Counted from the first letter of the stretch, positions 1-9,436 are shown. The stretch: DNA of 64,000 bases from Treponema bryantii (GCF_900113965.1 NZ_FORI01000006.1:62001-126000); one strand, 5' to 3'. Numbers and translations: made by a program. Notes: generated from the letters alone by a model not told the origin.

Positions 1-566
<566 letters not shown>

Positions 567-594
567 AAAACTCGCCTGAAGTTCAGGCTTACGG

Positions 595-656
595 GGGTGC
601 CTGAAGGTAAACGTCACATTAGCCCAGCATGACGATACTTTCGGACACCCTTTTTT
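595..656 (+). terminator. Long hairpin plus T-tract between mglB and mglA
   Basis: GGGTGCCTGAAGGTA (595-609) pairs with TACTTTCGGACACCC (636-650) over 15 positions with one mismatch and two G-T pairs. An inner CGTCA/TGACG helix lies in the loop and TTTTTT follows. A separate short hairpin, GCCTGA-AGT-TCAGGC, lies just before at about 574-588. This would end or attenuate mglB transcription before the transporter genes. Confidence 0.8.
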
Positions 657-681
657 ATTAGGTTTATTAAAAAATCTGCAG

Positions 682-687
682 TATAAT
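682..687 (+). promoter_or_regulatory. -10 element for mglA
   Basis: TATAAT ends 9 bases before the mglA ATG. No good -35 is visible. The expected transcript start lies only a few bases before the start codon, so mglA may have its own very short-leader transcript besides read-through from mglB. Confidence 0.5.
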
Positions 688-696
688 GGAAGTATT

Positions 697-2190
697 ATGA
701 GTGATACAGTACTTGAAATAAAGAATCTCTCTAAATCATTTGCGAAAAATACAGTACTTAACGGTATCAATCTCTCTATCAAAAAAGGTTCTGTAATGGG
801 ACTGATGGGAGAAAACGGTGCCGGTAAATCTACAATGATGAAATGTCTCTTTGGTATTTACGCAAAGGATGAAGGACAGCTTTCCCTTCAGGGGAAACCA
901 ATTGATTTTAAGAGTCCTAAAGAGGCTCTCGAAAATGGTATTGCAATGGTTCATCAGGAATTGAACCAGTGTCTGGACAGAACTGTTACAGATAACCTCT
1001 TTCTAGGCCGCTATCCGACAAAGTTCGGAGTTATTGATGAAGCAAAAATGGAAAAAGAGGCTAACAGACTTTTTGCTTCCCTCAACATGAATATCAACTG
1101 TAAAACAGTTATGAGAACAATGTCTGTTTCTCAGCGTCAGATGGTTGAAATTGCAAAGGCAGTTTCTTACGATGCAAAGCTGATTGTTCTTGACGAGCCT
1201 ACTTCTTCTCTGACAGAAAACGAAATCAAAAAATTATTTTCCATTGTAAATGACTTAAAGGCAAAGGGAGTTTCCTTTGTTTATATTTCACACAAGATGG
1301 ATGAAATTTTTGAAATCTGTGATGAAGTTTCTGTGCTTCGTGATGGAAACATGGTTTTAACAAAAGCCATTAACGATACGAATATGAACGAGCTTATCTC
1401 GGCAATGGTTGGACGTTCTCTGGATAAGCGTTTCCCGGATGTTGATAATACGCCGGGCGATATATATTTTGAAGTTAAAAATCTTACAACAAAATTTGAA
1501 CCGATTCTGGAAGATATTTCCTTCTCTGTACGCAAGGGAGAAATCTTCGGACTTTATGGCCTGGTAGGTGCCGGCCGCAGTGAGCTTCTGGAATCTCTCT
1601 TCGGTGTACGAACTATTGCTTCGGGCGAAATGCTTCTGGATGGAAAGCCTCTTCGCTTTACAAGCAGTAAGGATGCAATGGCTCATAACTTTGCCCTTGT
1701 TACCGAAGAGCGAAAACTGAACGGAATGTTTGGTAAAGATACCATCAAATACAATACTGTAATTACAAATCTTGAACAGTATAAAACTCACGGTATTCTT
1801 TCTGAGAGAAAAATGGCAGAAGCTGCAACCCGTGAAGTTGCCGTTATGCACACAAAGTGTACTTCAATAGAAGAAAACATTTCGGCACTTTCCGGAGGAA
1901 ACCAGCAGAAGGTTATCATTGGAAAATGGCTGGAGCGTAAGCCTGATGTTTTCCTTATGGATGAGCCGACCCGCGGTATTGACGTTGGTGCTAAATACGA
2001 AATCTACCAGCTGATTATCAAAATGGCAAAAGAGGGTAAAACCGTTATTGTCGTTTCGAGCGAAATGCCGGAGATTTTGGGTATTACAAACCGCATTGCC
2101 GTTATGTCTAATCACAGACTGGCTGGAATTGTAAATACAAAAGAAACTAATCAGGAAGAGCTTTTGCGCCTTTCCGCTAAATATTTGTAA
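697..2190 (+). CDS. mglA: Galactose/methylgalactoside ABC transporter ATP-binding protein MglA
   Basis: A 497-residue double ABC ATPase of the RbsA/MglA type that drives sugar import with MglC. The first cassette has Walker A GENGAGKS (residues 38-45) and Walker B LIVLDEPTSSL. The second has the loosened Walker A GLVGAGRS (about 288-295), signature LSGGNQQKV and Walker B VFLMDEPTRGID. This asymmetry is normal for sugar-import ATPases of this family. Length matches E. coli MglA (about 506). The gene lies between mglB and mglC with a 12-base gap to mglC, so the three form one transport locus. Glucose versus galactose specificity cannot be read from this subunit. Confidence 0.95.
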   Translation: MSDTVLEIKNLSKSFAKNTVLNGINLSIKKGSVMGLMGENGAGKSTMMKCLFGIYAKDEGQLSLQGKPIDFKSPKEALENGIAMVHQELNQCLDRTVTDNLFLGRYPTKFGVIDEAKMEKEANRLFASLNMNINCKTVMRTMSVSQRQMVEIAKAVSYDAKLIVLDEPTSSLTENEIKKLFSIVNDLKAKGVSFVYISHKMDEIFEICDEVSVLRDGNMVLTKAINDTNMNELISAMVGRSLDKRFPDVDNTPGDIYFEVKNLTTKFEPILEDISFSVRKGEIFGLYGLVGAGRSELLESLFGVRTIASGEMLLDGKPLRFTSSKDAMAHNFALVTEERKLNGMFGKDTIKYNTVITNLEQYKTHGILSERKMAEAATREVAVMHTKCTSIEENISALSGGNQQKVIIGKWLERKPDVFLMDEPTRGIDVGAKYEIYQLIIKMAKEGKTVIVVSSEMPEILGITNRIAVMSNHRLAGIVNTKETNQEELLRLSAKYL

Positions 2191-2202
2191 AAGAGGTAAT
2201 AT

Positions 2203-3783
2203 ATGGCAGATTTTAATACAGAGATAGAAAAATTAGAGGCAGAAAGCCTTAAGCAGCTGGAGCAGGATATTGCTTCAAAAAGCGTAAAGCCTCTGGAAGA
2301 AAATGAGGTCTTGAAAAAATATCAGGAGAAGCTTGCGGAACTGAGAGCTGATTCTTCAAAAAAAGCAGAAGCTTCGGCCCTTGCTAAAAAAGCAGTCGCT
2401 TTTGCAAATATTCTTTCTGATGCTTACATTAAACAGGTAAATGAAGAGCAGTCTGCAAAGGAAAAAGAAATCCGGGAAAAATATGCTGCTCGCGTTCTTG
2501 AAATAAAGGGAGCTACTGCTGCCCGTGTCGCTCAGCTTTCTAAAAAAGAAGAAATAAATGTTGCAAAGTACGAAGGAAACTCTGCTCTCTTTGATGCAAA
2601 AAATAAATTCCAGAATGAAGTTGCAAAATGCCGCAGTTCAAAAAATCAGGCCTATATTGACCATGTAATGTTTAACCGCGCCCTCCGCGACGGCCGAACA
2701 AACTTTAAAGAAAACATGACAATGAACTGGAAGAACTACATCAACAATTTTAAGATGTCAAAGTTCATGCTCGACAACGGTCTTTATATTGCAATTCTTG
2801 TTTTCTTTATTGTCTGTGTAATTATTGCACCTCTTATGGGAAACGGAGCCCTGCTTTCGCTTCCGAATATCCTTACAATTCTTGAGCAGTCTTCAACCCG
2901 TATGTTCTATGCCCTTGGTGTTGCCGGCCTGATTCTTATTGCCGGTACCGACCTTAGTGTCTGTCGAATGGTTGCTCTTGGCGCGGTAACAACAGGTTTG
3001 ATTCTGCACCCTTCAAAGAACATTGTTTCCTTCTTTGGAATGGAGCCATGGGATTTTACAGGTCTTCCAATGGGACTCCGCCTTGTAATGGCTCTCTTCC
3101 TTTCAATTTCTCTTTGTGTATTGTTCTCAAGCTTCTCGGGATTCTTCTCTGCAAAGTTTAAGATTCATCCATTTATTTCAACTCTTTCTGCCCAACTGAT
3201 TATTTACGGACTTCTCTTCTTTGGAACAAGTGGTACTCCGGTTGGTTCTATTGATCCTGGAATTAAGGATTTGATTGGTGGACGCTGGATTCTTTTTGAG
3301 TTCGACGGAGATTTAATAACCTTCCCTAAGCTGATTATACCTGCGGTCATTGCGATTTTTGTTGCCTGGTTTATCTGGAATAAAACAACTTTTGGAAAAA
3401 ATATGTACGCAGTTGGCGGAAATGCCGAAGCGGCAGCCGTAAGTGGTATTAACGTATTTGGCGTTACAATGGGCATCTTTATTATGGCCGGTATCTTCTA
3501 TGGCTGCGGAGCCTTCCTTGAAGCTTTCCGTGCAAATGCCAGTGCGGGAACCGGACAGGGCTTTGAGCTTGATGCCATTGCAGCCTGTGTAGTTGGAGGT
3601 ATTTCTTTCAACGGAGGTATTGGTAGAATTCGTGGTGCTGTAATTGGTGTAATCATCTTTACAGGTCTTACTTACTGTCTTACCTTCCTTGGAATTGATA
3701 CAAACCTTCAGTTCGTTTTCAAGGGCTTGATTTTGATTGCGGCTGTTGCCCTTGATAGCGTTAAGTATTTGAAGCGTAAGTAA
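2203..3783 (+). CDS. mglC: Galactose/methylgalactoside ABC permease MglC with long N-terminal cytoplasmic extension
   Basis: The inner-membrane permease of the Mgl importer. From about residue 192 on it is a multi-pass protein of the BPD_transp_2 family (GTDLSVCRMVALGAV, GGNAEAAAVSGI, GGISFNGGIGRIRGAVIG are typical). The first 190 residues are not: they are Lys/Glu/Ala-rich, lack hydrophobic segments and look like a long coiled coil. Classical MglC is about 336 residues, so the 526-residue length is explained by this extension. The start ATG has the ribosome site AAGAGGTAATAT just upstream, and the frame is open and codon-typical throughout, so the extension appears genuine. Its function is unknown. 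Confidence 0.92.
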   Translation: MADFNTEIEKLEAESLKQLEQDIASKSVKPLEENEVLKKYQEKLAELRADSSKKAEASALAKKAVAFANILSDAYIKQVNEEQSAKEKEIREKYAARVLEIKGATAARVAQLSKKEEINVAKYEGNSALFDAKNKFQNEVAKCRSSKNQAYIDHVMFNRALRDGRTNFKENMTMNWKNYINNFKMSKFMLDNGLYIAILVFFIVCVIIAPLMGNGALLSLPNILTILEQSSTRMFYALGVAGLILIAGTDLSVCRMVALGAVTTGLILHPSKNIVSFFGMEPWDFTGLPMGLRLVMALFLSISLCVLFSSFSGFFSAKFKIHPFISTLSAQLIIYGLLFFGTSGTPVGSIDPGIKDLIGGRWILFEFDGDLITFPKLIIPAVIAIFVAWFIWNKTTFGKNMYAVGGNAEAAAVSGINVFGVTMGIFIMAGIFYGCGAFLEAFRANASAGTGQGFELDAIAACVVGGISFNGGIGRIRGAVIGVIIFTGLTYCLTFLGIDTNLQFVFKGLILIAAVALDSVKYLKRK

Positions 3784-3825
3784 GGGATAAGTAATAGGAA
3801 AAAAAGTCCTCCTTGTAAATTTTTT

Positions 3826-3862
3826 GGGCCTGTGGTATTGAGGTAGTATCACAGGCCTTTTT
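3826..3862 (+). terminator. Terminator of the mgl operon
   Basis: GGCCTGTG...CACAGGCC with a 15-base loop whose ends can pair further, followed by TTTTT. Confidence 0.8.
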
Positions 3863-3873
3863 AATGGGGTTTT

Positions 3874-3946
3874 TAAGGGGCCAGCCCCTTAGGAGGTGGG
3901 GGTATGGAGGCAATGAAATGCCGACTAGGGGGCGGGCTCGCCCCCT
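3874..3946. repeat. Two GC-rich inverted repeats upstream of rpmB
   Basis: TAAGGGGC-CA-GCCCCTTA (3874-3891) and AGGGGGCG-GGCT-CGCCCCCT (3927-3946) lie in an AT-rich intergenic stretch; each is a perfect 8-bp stem. G-rich runs lie between them. Their composition contrasts with the surroundings and they look like small repeat elements rather than terminators, as no T-tract follows. Confidence 0.55.
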
Positions 3947-3977
3947 CATGAATTGTGTTAAAATCAAGTTTAGACGA

Positions 3978-4006
3978 TTGACTTTTTTTAGGAATTAATA
4001 TATTCT
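3978..4006 (+). promoter_or_regulatory. Promoter of rpmB
   Basis: TTGACT (3978-3983) is followed after 17 bases by TATTCT (4001-4006), or after 15 by TATATT. The leader to the ATG is about 50 bases and carries the ribosome site AAGGA. Confidence 0.6.
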
Positions 4007-4065
4007 TTCTAAACTATTGTAATTTTGTGTGGGAAAACTGTTTTATATAAGGAAGGATAAAGAAA

Positions 4066-4290
4066 ATGTCTAGAATGTGTGATGTTTGCGGAAAAGGCGT
4101 TATGTCTGGTAATAAAGTTAGTAAATCTATGAACCATACACGCAGAACATGGAGACCAAATCTCCACAGCATTAAGGCTGTTCTTCCTAACGGAACTGTA
4201 AGAACAATTAAGGTTTGCTCAAGCTGCCTTAGCAGTGGTTTCGTTCAGAAGAAAGTTCGTGTACCAAAGACAGAAGCTGCTCAGAACTAA
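4066..4290 (+). CDS. rpmB: 50S ribosomal protein L28
   Basis: A 74-residue basic protein of the large ribosomal subunit. It begins [11 protein letters not shown] and carries the L28 hallmarks: a first Cys pair (CDVCGK), the segment [18 protein letters not shown], and a second Cys pair (CSSCLSSG). The four cysteines make it a zinc-binding (C+) form. It is a single-gene unit with its own promoter and terminator. A GGAAGGATAAAGAAA ribosome site precedes the ATG. Confidence 0.97.
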   Translation: MSRMCDVCGKGVMSGNKVSKSMNHTRRTWRPNLHSIKAVLPNGTVRTIKVCSSCLSSGFVQKKVRVPKTEAAQN

Positions 4291-4311
4291 GTTTAGTTTT
4301 AAGTCGCATGA

Positions 4312-4346
4312 AAACCCCGTTGGATGCCAGCGGGGTTATTTTTTTC
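4312..4346 (+). terminator. rpmB terminator
   Basis: AACCCCG...CGGGGTT with an 11-base loop is followed by ATTTTTTT. A repeat-family fragment (CCTTCGACTTTGCTCAGGAACCGG, 4346-4369) follows directly and overlaps the end of the facing gene. Confidence 0.85.
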
Positions 4347-4358
4347 CTTCGACTTTGC

Positions 4359-5273
4359 TCAGGAACCGGAGGTAATAACAAGGCCGTCGTAGGCGGGGAG
4401 AATTGAACGGACTGCGGCGAGGCCTGGGAACTCGGCGCGGTGTTCTTCTATGTAGGCTGCAGTCTGAATGTGAGACGAGTTATGTGTAAGGTGTGTAAAC
4501 CATACGTTCTCGCCACCAATCTTTGAAGACGCTTCCAGGGCCTGCAGAAAATTAAAATGTGTTGAATGTTCTTTAATTCGCAAACCGTCTATCACAAGGT
4601 GAACAAGGCGGCCCCCATCAGAAAGTCTGCTTTTTTCTTTTATCAGTGCAATTGATTCATCAGAAATAAAATTACAGTCTGTAAGATAGGCAATGGAACG
4701 AGGTCCTTCTGAAGTCTTTTCTGTAAGCAGCCAGCCTGTAGTTTCGAGAGAACCGTGCTTCATTGGAATTGGAGTGATTTCTGTAATTCCTGTTTCCTCA
4801 ATAAAAAAACTTTGAGTCTGTTCAATAACTGAAATTTTTGCGTGACCGCCGCCTTCTGCTTTTTCTGAAAAAAGATATGGAAAGCAGGTTCTGAGCATAG
4901 TGGCTGCAGGCTTGTTTGTGTAAATTGGAATAGGCGGTTTATCATATTTTTCATTCAAAGGATTGTCCGGTTTATTTGACATTATGCATGAAAAATTTCT
5001 AAGATCATCGAGGCCAAACATGTGGTCTGCGTGTGCGTGAGTGAGCAGCACTGCATCTATCTGCCGGATATTTTCACGGAGTGCCTGTGCGCGGAAATCC
5101 GGACCAATATCAATCAGAATAAATTTATCTTTGTTGTCTTTTGTTTGCAGCTGAATATAAGCAGAACAGCGGCCGCGTTTGTCTTTTGAATCTGTTGATT
5201 TACATACTTCACAGTCGCAGCCAATTACAGGAACGCCGTGGCTTGTGCCTGTTCCTAAAAACGTTAATTTCAT
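4359..5273 (-). CDS. Metallo-beta-lactamase-fold hydrolase, PhnP/cyclic phosphodiesterase-like
   Basis: A 304-residue MBL-fold enzyme. It opens MKLTFLGTGTSHGVPVIGC, with the GTSxGxPxxxC pattern and a CDCEVC cysteine pair common in PhnP-type proteins, and carries the metal motif THAHADH followed by GLDDLR. Downstream are the MKHG His and the WFTHLTH segment near the C-terminus. The family includes phosphoribosyl cyclic phosphate phosphodiesterases; no phn genes are visible here, so the substrate is open. The last residues (ITSGS) and stop codon lie in a fragment of the dispersed repeat. There is no ribosome site: a -10 (TATAAT) ends six bases before the ATG. Confidence 0.85.
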   Translation of the reverse strand: MKLTFLGTGTSHGVPVIGCDCEVCKSTDSKDKRGRCSAYIQLQTKDNKDKFILIDIGPDFRAQALRENIRQIDAVLLTHAHADHMFGLDDLRNFSCIMSNKPDNPLNEKYDKPPIPIYTNKPAATMLRTCFPYLFSEKAEGGGHAKISVIEQTQSFFIEETGITEITPIPMKHGSLETTGWLLTEKTSEGPRSIAYLTDCNFISDESIALIKEKSRLSDGGRLVHLVIDGLRIKEHSTHFNFLQALEASSKIGGENVWFTHLTHNSSHIQTAAYIEEHRAEFPGLAAVRSILPAYDGLVITSGS

Positions 5274-5279
5274 AAAATG

Positions 5280-5331
5280 ATTATAGCAGATTGCAGGACT
5301 AATTTACAGTTTCTTCATTTTAGATTAAAAT
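5280..5331. promoter_or_regulatory. Compact divergent promoter pair with shared -35 position
   Basis: In the 65-bp gap, the rightward promoter is TTTACA (5303-5308), 17 bases, TAAAAT (5326-5331), then 7 bases to a GTG start. The leftward promoter is TATAAT on the minus strand (5280-5285), with 17 bases to the same 5303-5308 hexamer (TGTAAA on that strand), then 6 bases to its ATG. Both transcripts are predicted to begin at or next to the start codon. Confidence 0.6.
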
Positions 5332-5338
5332 AATTTTC

Positions 5339-6817
5339 GTGGATTATCGGACTAACAATATTATAGAAGAATATTTAACCCAGCAGCTGGATGTTTTTAC
5401 TGTTGATGATTTTTATAAGTATTTGAAATCACAGGGTGCAAAAGTTACAAAGGCCGATACCAGAGAAATCCTGCAGGTTTCTGATTATGTTTTTTCCCTC
5501 GTAAATAATGAATATGTTACCAAGGCTGGAGTGTTTACCGGCCGCTGGTTCAGTTTTAAACCTAGCCGCGAAGAAGTAGAAAAAGGTTATATTCTTATCG
5601 GGCATCGCTGCATTCCTTTTGTGAATCCAGACCTTCCGCCTGACAGCATTCACGTTTTAGCTGAAGGCGAAAATGTTAAGAGCACTGCAAAAGTTTTTTC
5701 CATGAATCTTGCTATGGATACTTTTGCGCTTTACGGTGAAGGTTATATTCTTCCTTATATCTTTAATGATAAAAACAACAAGTCGCTTGCATTGAGTTCG
5801 GTTCAGTATTCAATGCCTCAGGAAATTCAGCTTACCTGCTGGCCGCTCAAAAAAATTTGTGGGGGAGAAGAATTTAAATACGGAGACAGAATTCTTTGCC
5901 GTGCAATAAACTGGAGTGATGGCGTTGTTGAAATGATGATGCAGCCAAGCGCTCTTACAGATTTTGTAATTTCTGATGAAGCAGTTCAGCGCGAAGAATG
6001 GTACACATATTTTGAAAACGGACTGCTTGAAAGTTTTGACAGACATGGTCCGGCTTCTTCAATTGAAGAACAGCTTTCTTTTTTATTTCTTGAAAATCAG
6101 GAACAGCTTTGTACAAGAAGCTGCGGCTCTACAGAAGAGTTTCTTGCTCACACAACAAAGATTGGTTTTGAGCCTTATGGTGTAGAAACAAGAATCTGGC
6201 GCAAGGGAGAGCAGGTGCCTTATACCGGCAAGTGGAATGGCCTTGGCTCTGAGCGTGACAGACTTCTTTCTGACATGGCGCTTACTCTTACACCTAAGGT
6301 TATTGATGCAATTCTTGAAGACCGCATTTATGATAAGAAAAATGGCAAGCTGGAAGATTCAGATGATTTTGAAGAAGTTGTGAAAAAAATCTTTCCAAAA
6401 TTGTCGATGATTTCTTCTGCTGAGCGAAGACTTGTATTATTGAATATAGAAAAGCGTAATGATATACTTGAAAAGATGTATAATCAGTTTTCTGATTATC
6501 CGATTGCAGAAATGCGAAAAAGAATTCTTTCACTTTTTACACGGGTGAGCGAATTATTCTGCGAAATCGGAGGGTCAGGTGTTGCTGCGGATAATTTTCC
6601 TCAGCAGGAACTGGTAATCCTATCTCAGCTTTACAGTCATGTTGTTCGACTTCTTGAAGAAATTGAAAACGTTTATATGCGTCCTCAGTTTCCTATAGAA
6701 GATGTTTCTCTCTCTCTGGAAGGTATGGAAGAGACTTTTGATGATATAAGCGGCACCTTGTTTTCTGCGCTTGAGAGTAATCGTTTTAAGGGCTTTGAGA
6801 TAGTTAAGACGGAATAA
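5339..6817 (+). CDS. Conserved-looking hypothetical protein, winged-helix-like N-terminus
   Basis: I do not recognise this 492-residue protein. It is soluble: no signal peptide and no membrane segment. The first 80 residues (YLTQQLDVFTVDDFYKYLKS, GRWFSFKP) resemble a small DNA-binding-like helical domain. The C-terminal half is acidic and helical, with a block that reads like a structural repeat (RRLVLLNIEKRNDILEKMYN, AEMRKRILSLFTRVSELFCE). Translation starts at GTG without a ribosome site, consistent with the predicted leaderless transcript. It is the first gene of a same-strand run with a PTS IIA protein (19-base gap) and transketolase, so a link to carbohydrate regulation is possible but unproven. 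Confidence 0.8.
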   Translation: MDYRTNNIIEEYLTQQLDVFTVDDFYKYLKSQGAKVTKADTREILQVSDYVFSLVNNEYVTKAGVFTGRWFSFKPSREEVEKGYILIGHRCIPFVNPDLPPDSIHVLAEGENVKSTAKVFSMNLAMDTFALYGEGYILPYIFNDKNNKSLALSSVQYSMPQEIQLTCWPLKKICGGEEFKYGDRILCRAINWSDGVVEMMMQPSALTDFVISDEAVQREEWYTYFENGLLESFDRHGPASSIEEQLSFLFLENQEQLCTRSCGSTEEFLAHTTKIGFEPYGVETRIWRKGEQVPYTGKWNGLGSERDRLLSDMALTLTPKVIDAILEDRIYDKKNGKLEDSDDFEEVVKKIFPKLSMISSAERRLVLLNIEKRNDILEKMYNQFSDYPIAEMRKRILSLFTRVSELFCEIGGSGVAADNFPQQELVILSQLYSHVVRLLEEIENVYMRPQFPIEDVSLSLEGMEETFDDISGTLFSALESNRFKGFEIVKTE

Positions 6818-6836
6818 AATATTGGGAGTATAAAAT

Positions 6837-7307
6837 ATGGAAACTGAAGAAACAGTTGATTTGGCACAGTTGATTCACAGAGGCGGTGTTTTCAAAAATG
6901 TTGAAGGAAGCACACCTCAGGAAATCTATGCCAAGGTTTGTAAGATGATTGATCTTCCTGCTGGAATGACTTCTGAAACTGTTTACGAAGCCCTTTGCGC
7001 GAGAGAGGAAGTTTTAAGCACTGCTGTTGGAAATGGAATTGCCCTTCCACATGCACGTTCACCGATTATGAAAACAGAAGCAGATCAGCGTATCTGTGTT
7101 GTTTATCTTAAGAATCCTATTGATATGAAAGCGCCTGATGAGCGCGAAGTATTTGTAATGTTCATCCTGCTTGCCCACAATTCGCAGATTCATCTTAAGG
7201 TTCTTTCTTCACTTGCAGCTCTTTTCAGAGACTCAAAATTCAAGAAAGCCCTTGAGCTCCGTTCAGACGAAGCTACACTTTCTTCTATTATCAAAGAACT
7301 AGATTAA
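6837..7307 (+). CDS. PTS IIA-type phosphocarrier (PtsN/fructose IIA family)
   Basis: A 156-residue single-domain IIA protein. The phosphorylation site is His72 in GNGIALPHARSP, matching the PtsN/FruA-type IIA signature, and the C-terminal SQIHLKVLSSLAALF helix is also typical. No IIB or IIC genes are nearby, which favours a regulatory role (PtsN-like) over transport. GGGAG precedes the ATG. It lies 26 bases upstream of transketolase and is presumably co-transcribed. Confidence 0.88.
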   Translation: METEETVDLAQLIHRGGVFKNVEGSTPQEIYAKVCKMIDLPAGMTSETVYEALCAREEVLSTAVGNGIALPHARSPIMKTEADQRICVVYLKNPIDMKAPDEREVFVMFILLAHNSQIHLKVLSSLAALFRDSKFKKALELRSDEATLSSIIKELD

Positions 7308-7333
7308 AACTATATATATTTTAGGAGTATAAA

Positions 7334-9310
7334 ATGAACAAGAAAGGTGTTGAGGCAGTTGCACTTTCAATCCGCAGCTTGTCTATGGACGCAATTCAGA
7401 AAGCAAATTCAGGACATCCTGGACTTCCACTTGGTGCTGCAGAAGCAGCCGCAGTTTTGTATGGCGAAGTAATGAAGCACAACCCTGCAGATTCAAAATG
7501 GGCAGATAGAGACCGTTTTGTACTTTCTGCTGGACATGGTTCTATGCTTCTTTACAGTATCCTTCACCTTGCCGGATACAAAGTAAGCATGGACGACATT
7601 AAGAACTTCCGTCAGGTTGGTTCTAAGTGTCCTGGTCACCCAGAGTTTGGTGAAACAGATGGTGTTGAGTGTACTGGTGGTCCACTCGGACAGGGCGTTT
7701 CAATGGCTGTTGGTATGGCTGTTGCAGAACAGATGCTCGCTGCAAAATTCAACACAAAGGGTCACAAGATTGTTGACCACTACACATACTCTCTCGTAGG
7801 AGAAGGATGTCTTCAGGAAGGAGTTGCTTCTGAAGCTTGTTCTCTTGCTGGTAACCTTAAACTTGGTAAACTTATCGTATTCTACGATCAGAATAAGATT
7901 TCTATTGATGGTAATACTGATATTACTTTCACAGATAATATTGCTGCACGCTACAAGGCATACGGCTGGCAGGTTCTTAAAGGAAGCATGTACGATGTTG
8001 AAGGCATCGTAGAGCTTGTTAAAGAAGCTAAGAAGTGCAAGGATCAGCCAACATTGATTATGCTTAAGTCTATAATTGGTAAGGGTGCTCCAAAGCAGGG
8101 AACTGCTGATGTTCATGGTGCTCCACTTGGTGCAGACGGAATTAAGGCTGCTAAGAAAAAGCTTGGTCTTCCAGAAGACAAAGACTTCTATGTTGTACCA
8201 GAAGCTTACAAGTATTTCGAAGACAAGAAGGCTGCATTTGCTAAGGCAGAGGCAGACTGGAAGGCTGATTTTGATGCATGGGCAAAAGAAAATCCAGAAC
8301 TCAAGAAGCTTTGGGATGCTTACCACTCAGACGCTGTAACAGATGAAACTGTAAAAGATGTTGCTTACAAAGTAGGTGACGCTTGTGCTACTCGTGATGC
8401 TTCTGGAAAGGCATTGAACGTAATTGCTGCCCGCTATGCTAACCTTGTTGGTGGTTCTGCAGACCTTATGGGACCAAATAAGACTGCATTCAAGGCAACT
8501 GATAACGGAACATTCAGCCCTACTAACCGCGCTGGCCGCACAATCGAGTATGGTATCCGCGAGTTTGCAATGTCTGCTGTTGCTGCAGGTATTTCTCTCC
8601 ACGGTGGACTCCGCCCATTCTGTGCTACATTCCTTGTATTCGCAGATTACCTCCGTCCATCTCTCCGCGTTGTTTCTTTGATGAAGCAGCCAGTTATCTA
8701 CGTATTCACACACGACTCAATCTACGTAGGTGAAGATGGTCCAACACATCAGCCAATTGAAACAATGACTTCTCTCCGTGCTATTCCTGGTGTTCAGGCT
8801 ATCCGCCCAGGTGACCCAGAAGAATCTATGGAAGCATGGAAGATTGCTTACGCTTCAAAAGATCATCCAGTATGTATGGCATTCACACGCCAGGCACTTC
8901 CTGTTTATGCAAAGGACGACAAGTCTTGGAAGAAGAACATGGCTGCTAACGGTGCTTACATTGTTAAGGAAGGAGCTGACAAGCCTGATATCACAATTCT
9001 TGCAAGTGGTTCTGAAGTTAACATGGCTCTCCAGGCTGCTGAAATGGTTCCTGAGAAGAAGATTCGTGTTGTTTCTGTTCCAGATCTTAAGAAGTTTGAA
9101 AACCTTCCAAAGGCAAAACAGGACAAGATTATTGGTGAAACAAAGCGCGTTGTTTGTACAGAAGCCGGCATTTCTATGGAATGGCTCCAGTTCACTTCAA
9201 AAGAGAACTGCTTCTGTATCGACACATTCGGCACATCAGGTCCTGCAAACAAAGTAGCTGAATACCTTGGATTTACTGCTAAGAACTTGGCTAAGTTGCT
9301 TAAGAAATAA
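7334..9310 (+). CDS. tkt: Transketolase
   Basis: A thiamine-diphosphate enzyme that transfers two-carbon units between sugar phosphates in the non-oxidative pentose phosphate pathway. The 658 residues have the normal full length. Visible landmarks: ANSGHPGLPLGAAE at the N-terminus, GPLGQGVSMAVGMA, the ThDP motif beginning GEGCLQEG and ending about YDQNKIS, the pyrimidine domain with GGSADLMGPNKT, REFAMSAVAAGISLHGG, and THDSIYVGEDGPTHQP. Codon use is strongly biased, as expected for a highly expressed gene, and this creates long empty frames on the other strand. The ribosome site is TAGGAG. It ends the run starting at 5339. Confidence 0.97.
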   Translation: MNKKGVEAVALSIRSLSMDAIQKANSGHPGLPLGAAEAAAVLYGEVMKHNPADSKWADRDRFVLSAGHGSMLLYSILHLAGYKVSMDDIKNFRQVGSKCPGHPEFGETDGVECTGGPLGQGVSMAVGMAVAEQMLAAKFNTKGHKIVDHYTYSLVGEGCLQEGVASEACSLAGNLKLGKLIVFYDQNKISIDGNTDITFTDNIAARYKAYGWQVLKGSMYDVEGIVELVKEAKKCKDQPTLIMLKSIIGKGAPKQGTADVHGAPLGADGIKAAKKKLGLPEDKDFYVVPEAYKYFEDKKAAFAKAEADWKADFDAWAKENPELKKLWDAYHSDAVTDETVKDVAYKVGDACATRDASGKALNVIAARYANLVGGSADLMGPNKTAFKATDNGTFSPTNRAGRTIEYGIREFAMSAVAAGISLHGGLRPFCATFLVFADYLRPSLRVVSLMKQPVIYVFTHDSIYVGEDGPTHQPIETMTSLRAIPGVQAIRPGDPEESMEAWKIAYASKDHPVCMAFTRQALPVYAKDDKSWKKNMAANGAYIVKEGADKPDITILASGSEVNMALQAAEMVPEKKIRVVSVPDLKKFENLPKAKQDKIIGETKRVVCTEAGISMEWLQFTSKENCFCIDTFGTSGPANKVAEYLGFTAKNLAKLLKK

Positions 9311-9327
9311 GCCTAAATAAAGAAAGA

Positions 9328-9411
9328 CCCTGAAACAAGTTCAGGGTGACGAGAGGCCGGTGGTTGAGTGCCCGCGCAAGCGGGTGTATCGAAACTACCG
9401 GCTTTTTTTTT
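9328..9411 (+). terminator. Repeat-derived double hairpin terminator after tkt
   Basis: Hairpin one is CCCTGAA-acaag-TTCAGGG (9328-9346). Hairpin two runs from GCCGGTGGTTGAG to TATCGAAACTACCGGC (9356-9402), with an inner CCCGC/GCGGG stem, and ends in nine T residues. Both are members of the dispersed repeat family, here doing the work of a terminator. Confidence 0.8.
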
Positions 9412-9436
9412 GTCTCAAAGAATTTCCAGCTTTTTA

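Noticed and set aside
7700-8326. Minus-strand open frame of 208 codons opposite transketolase
   Set aside because: Strong codon bias of tkt removes stops on the other strand; the protein is low-complexity and unrecognisable.
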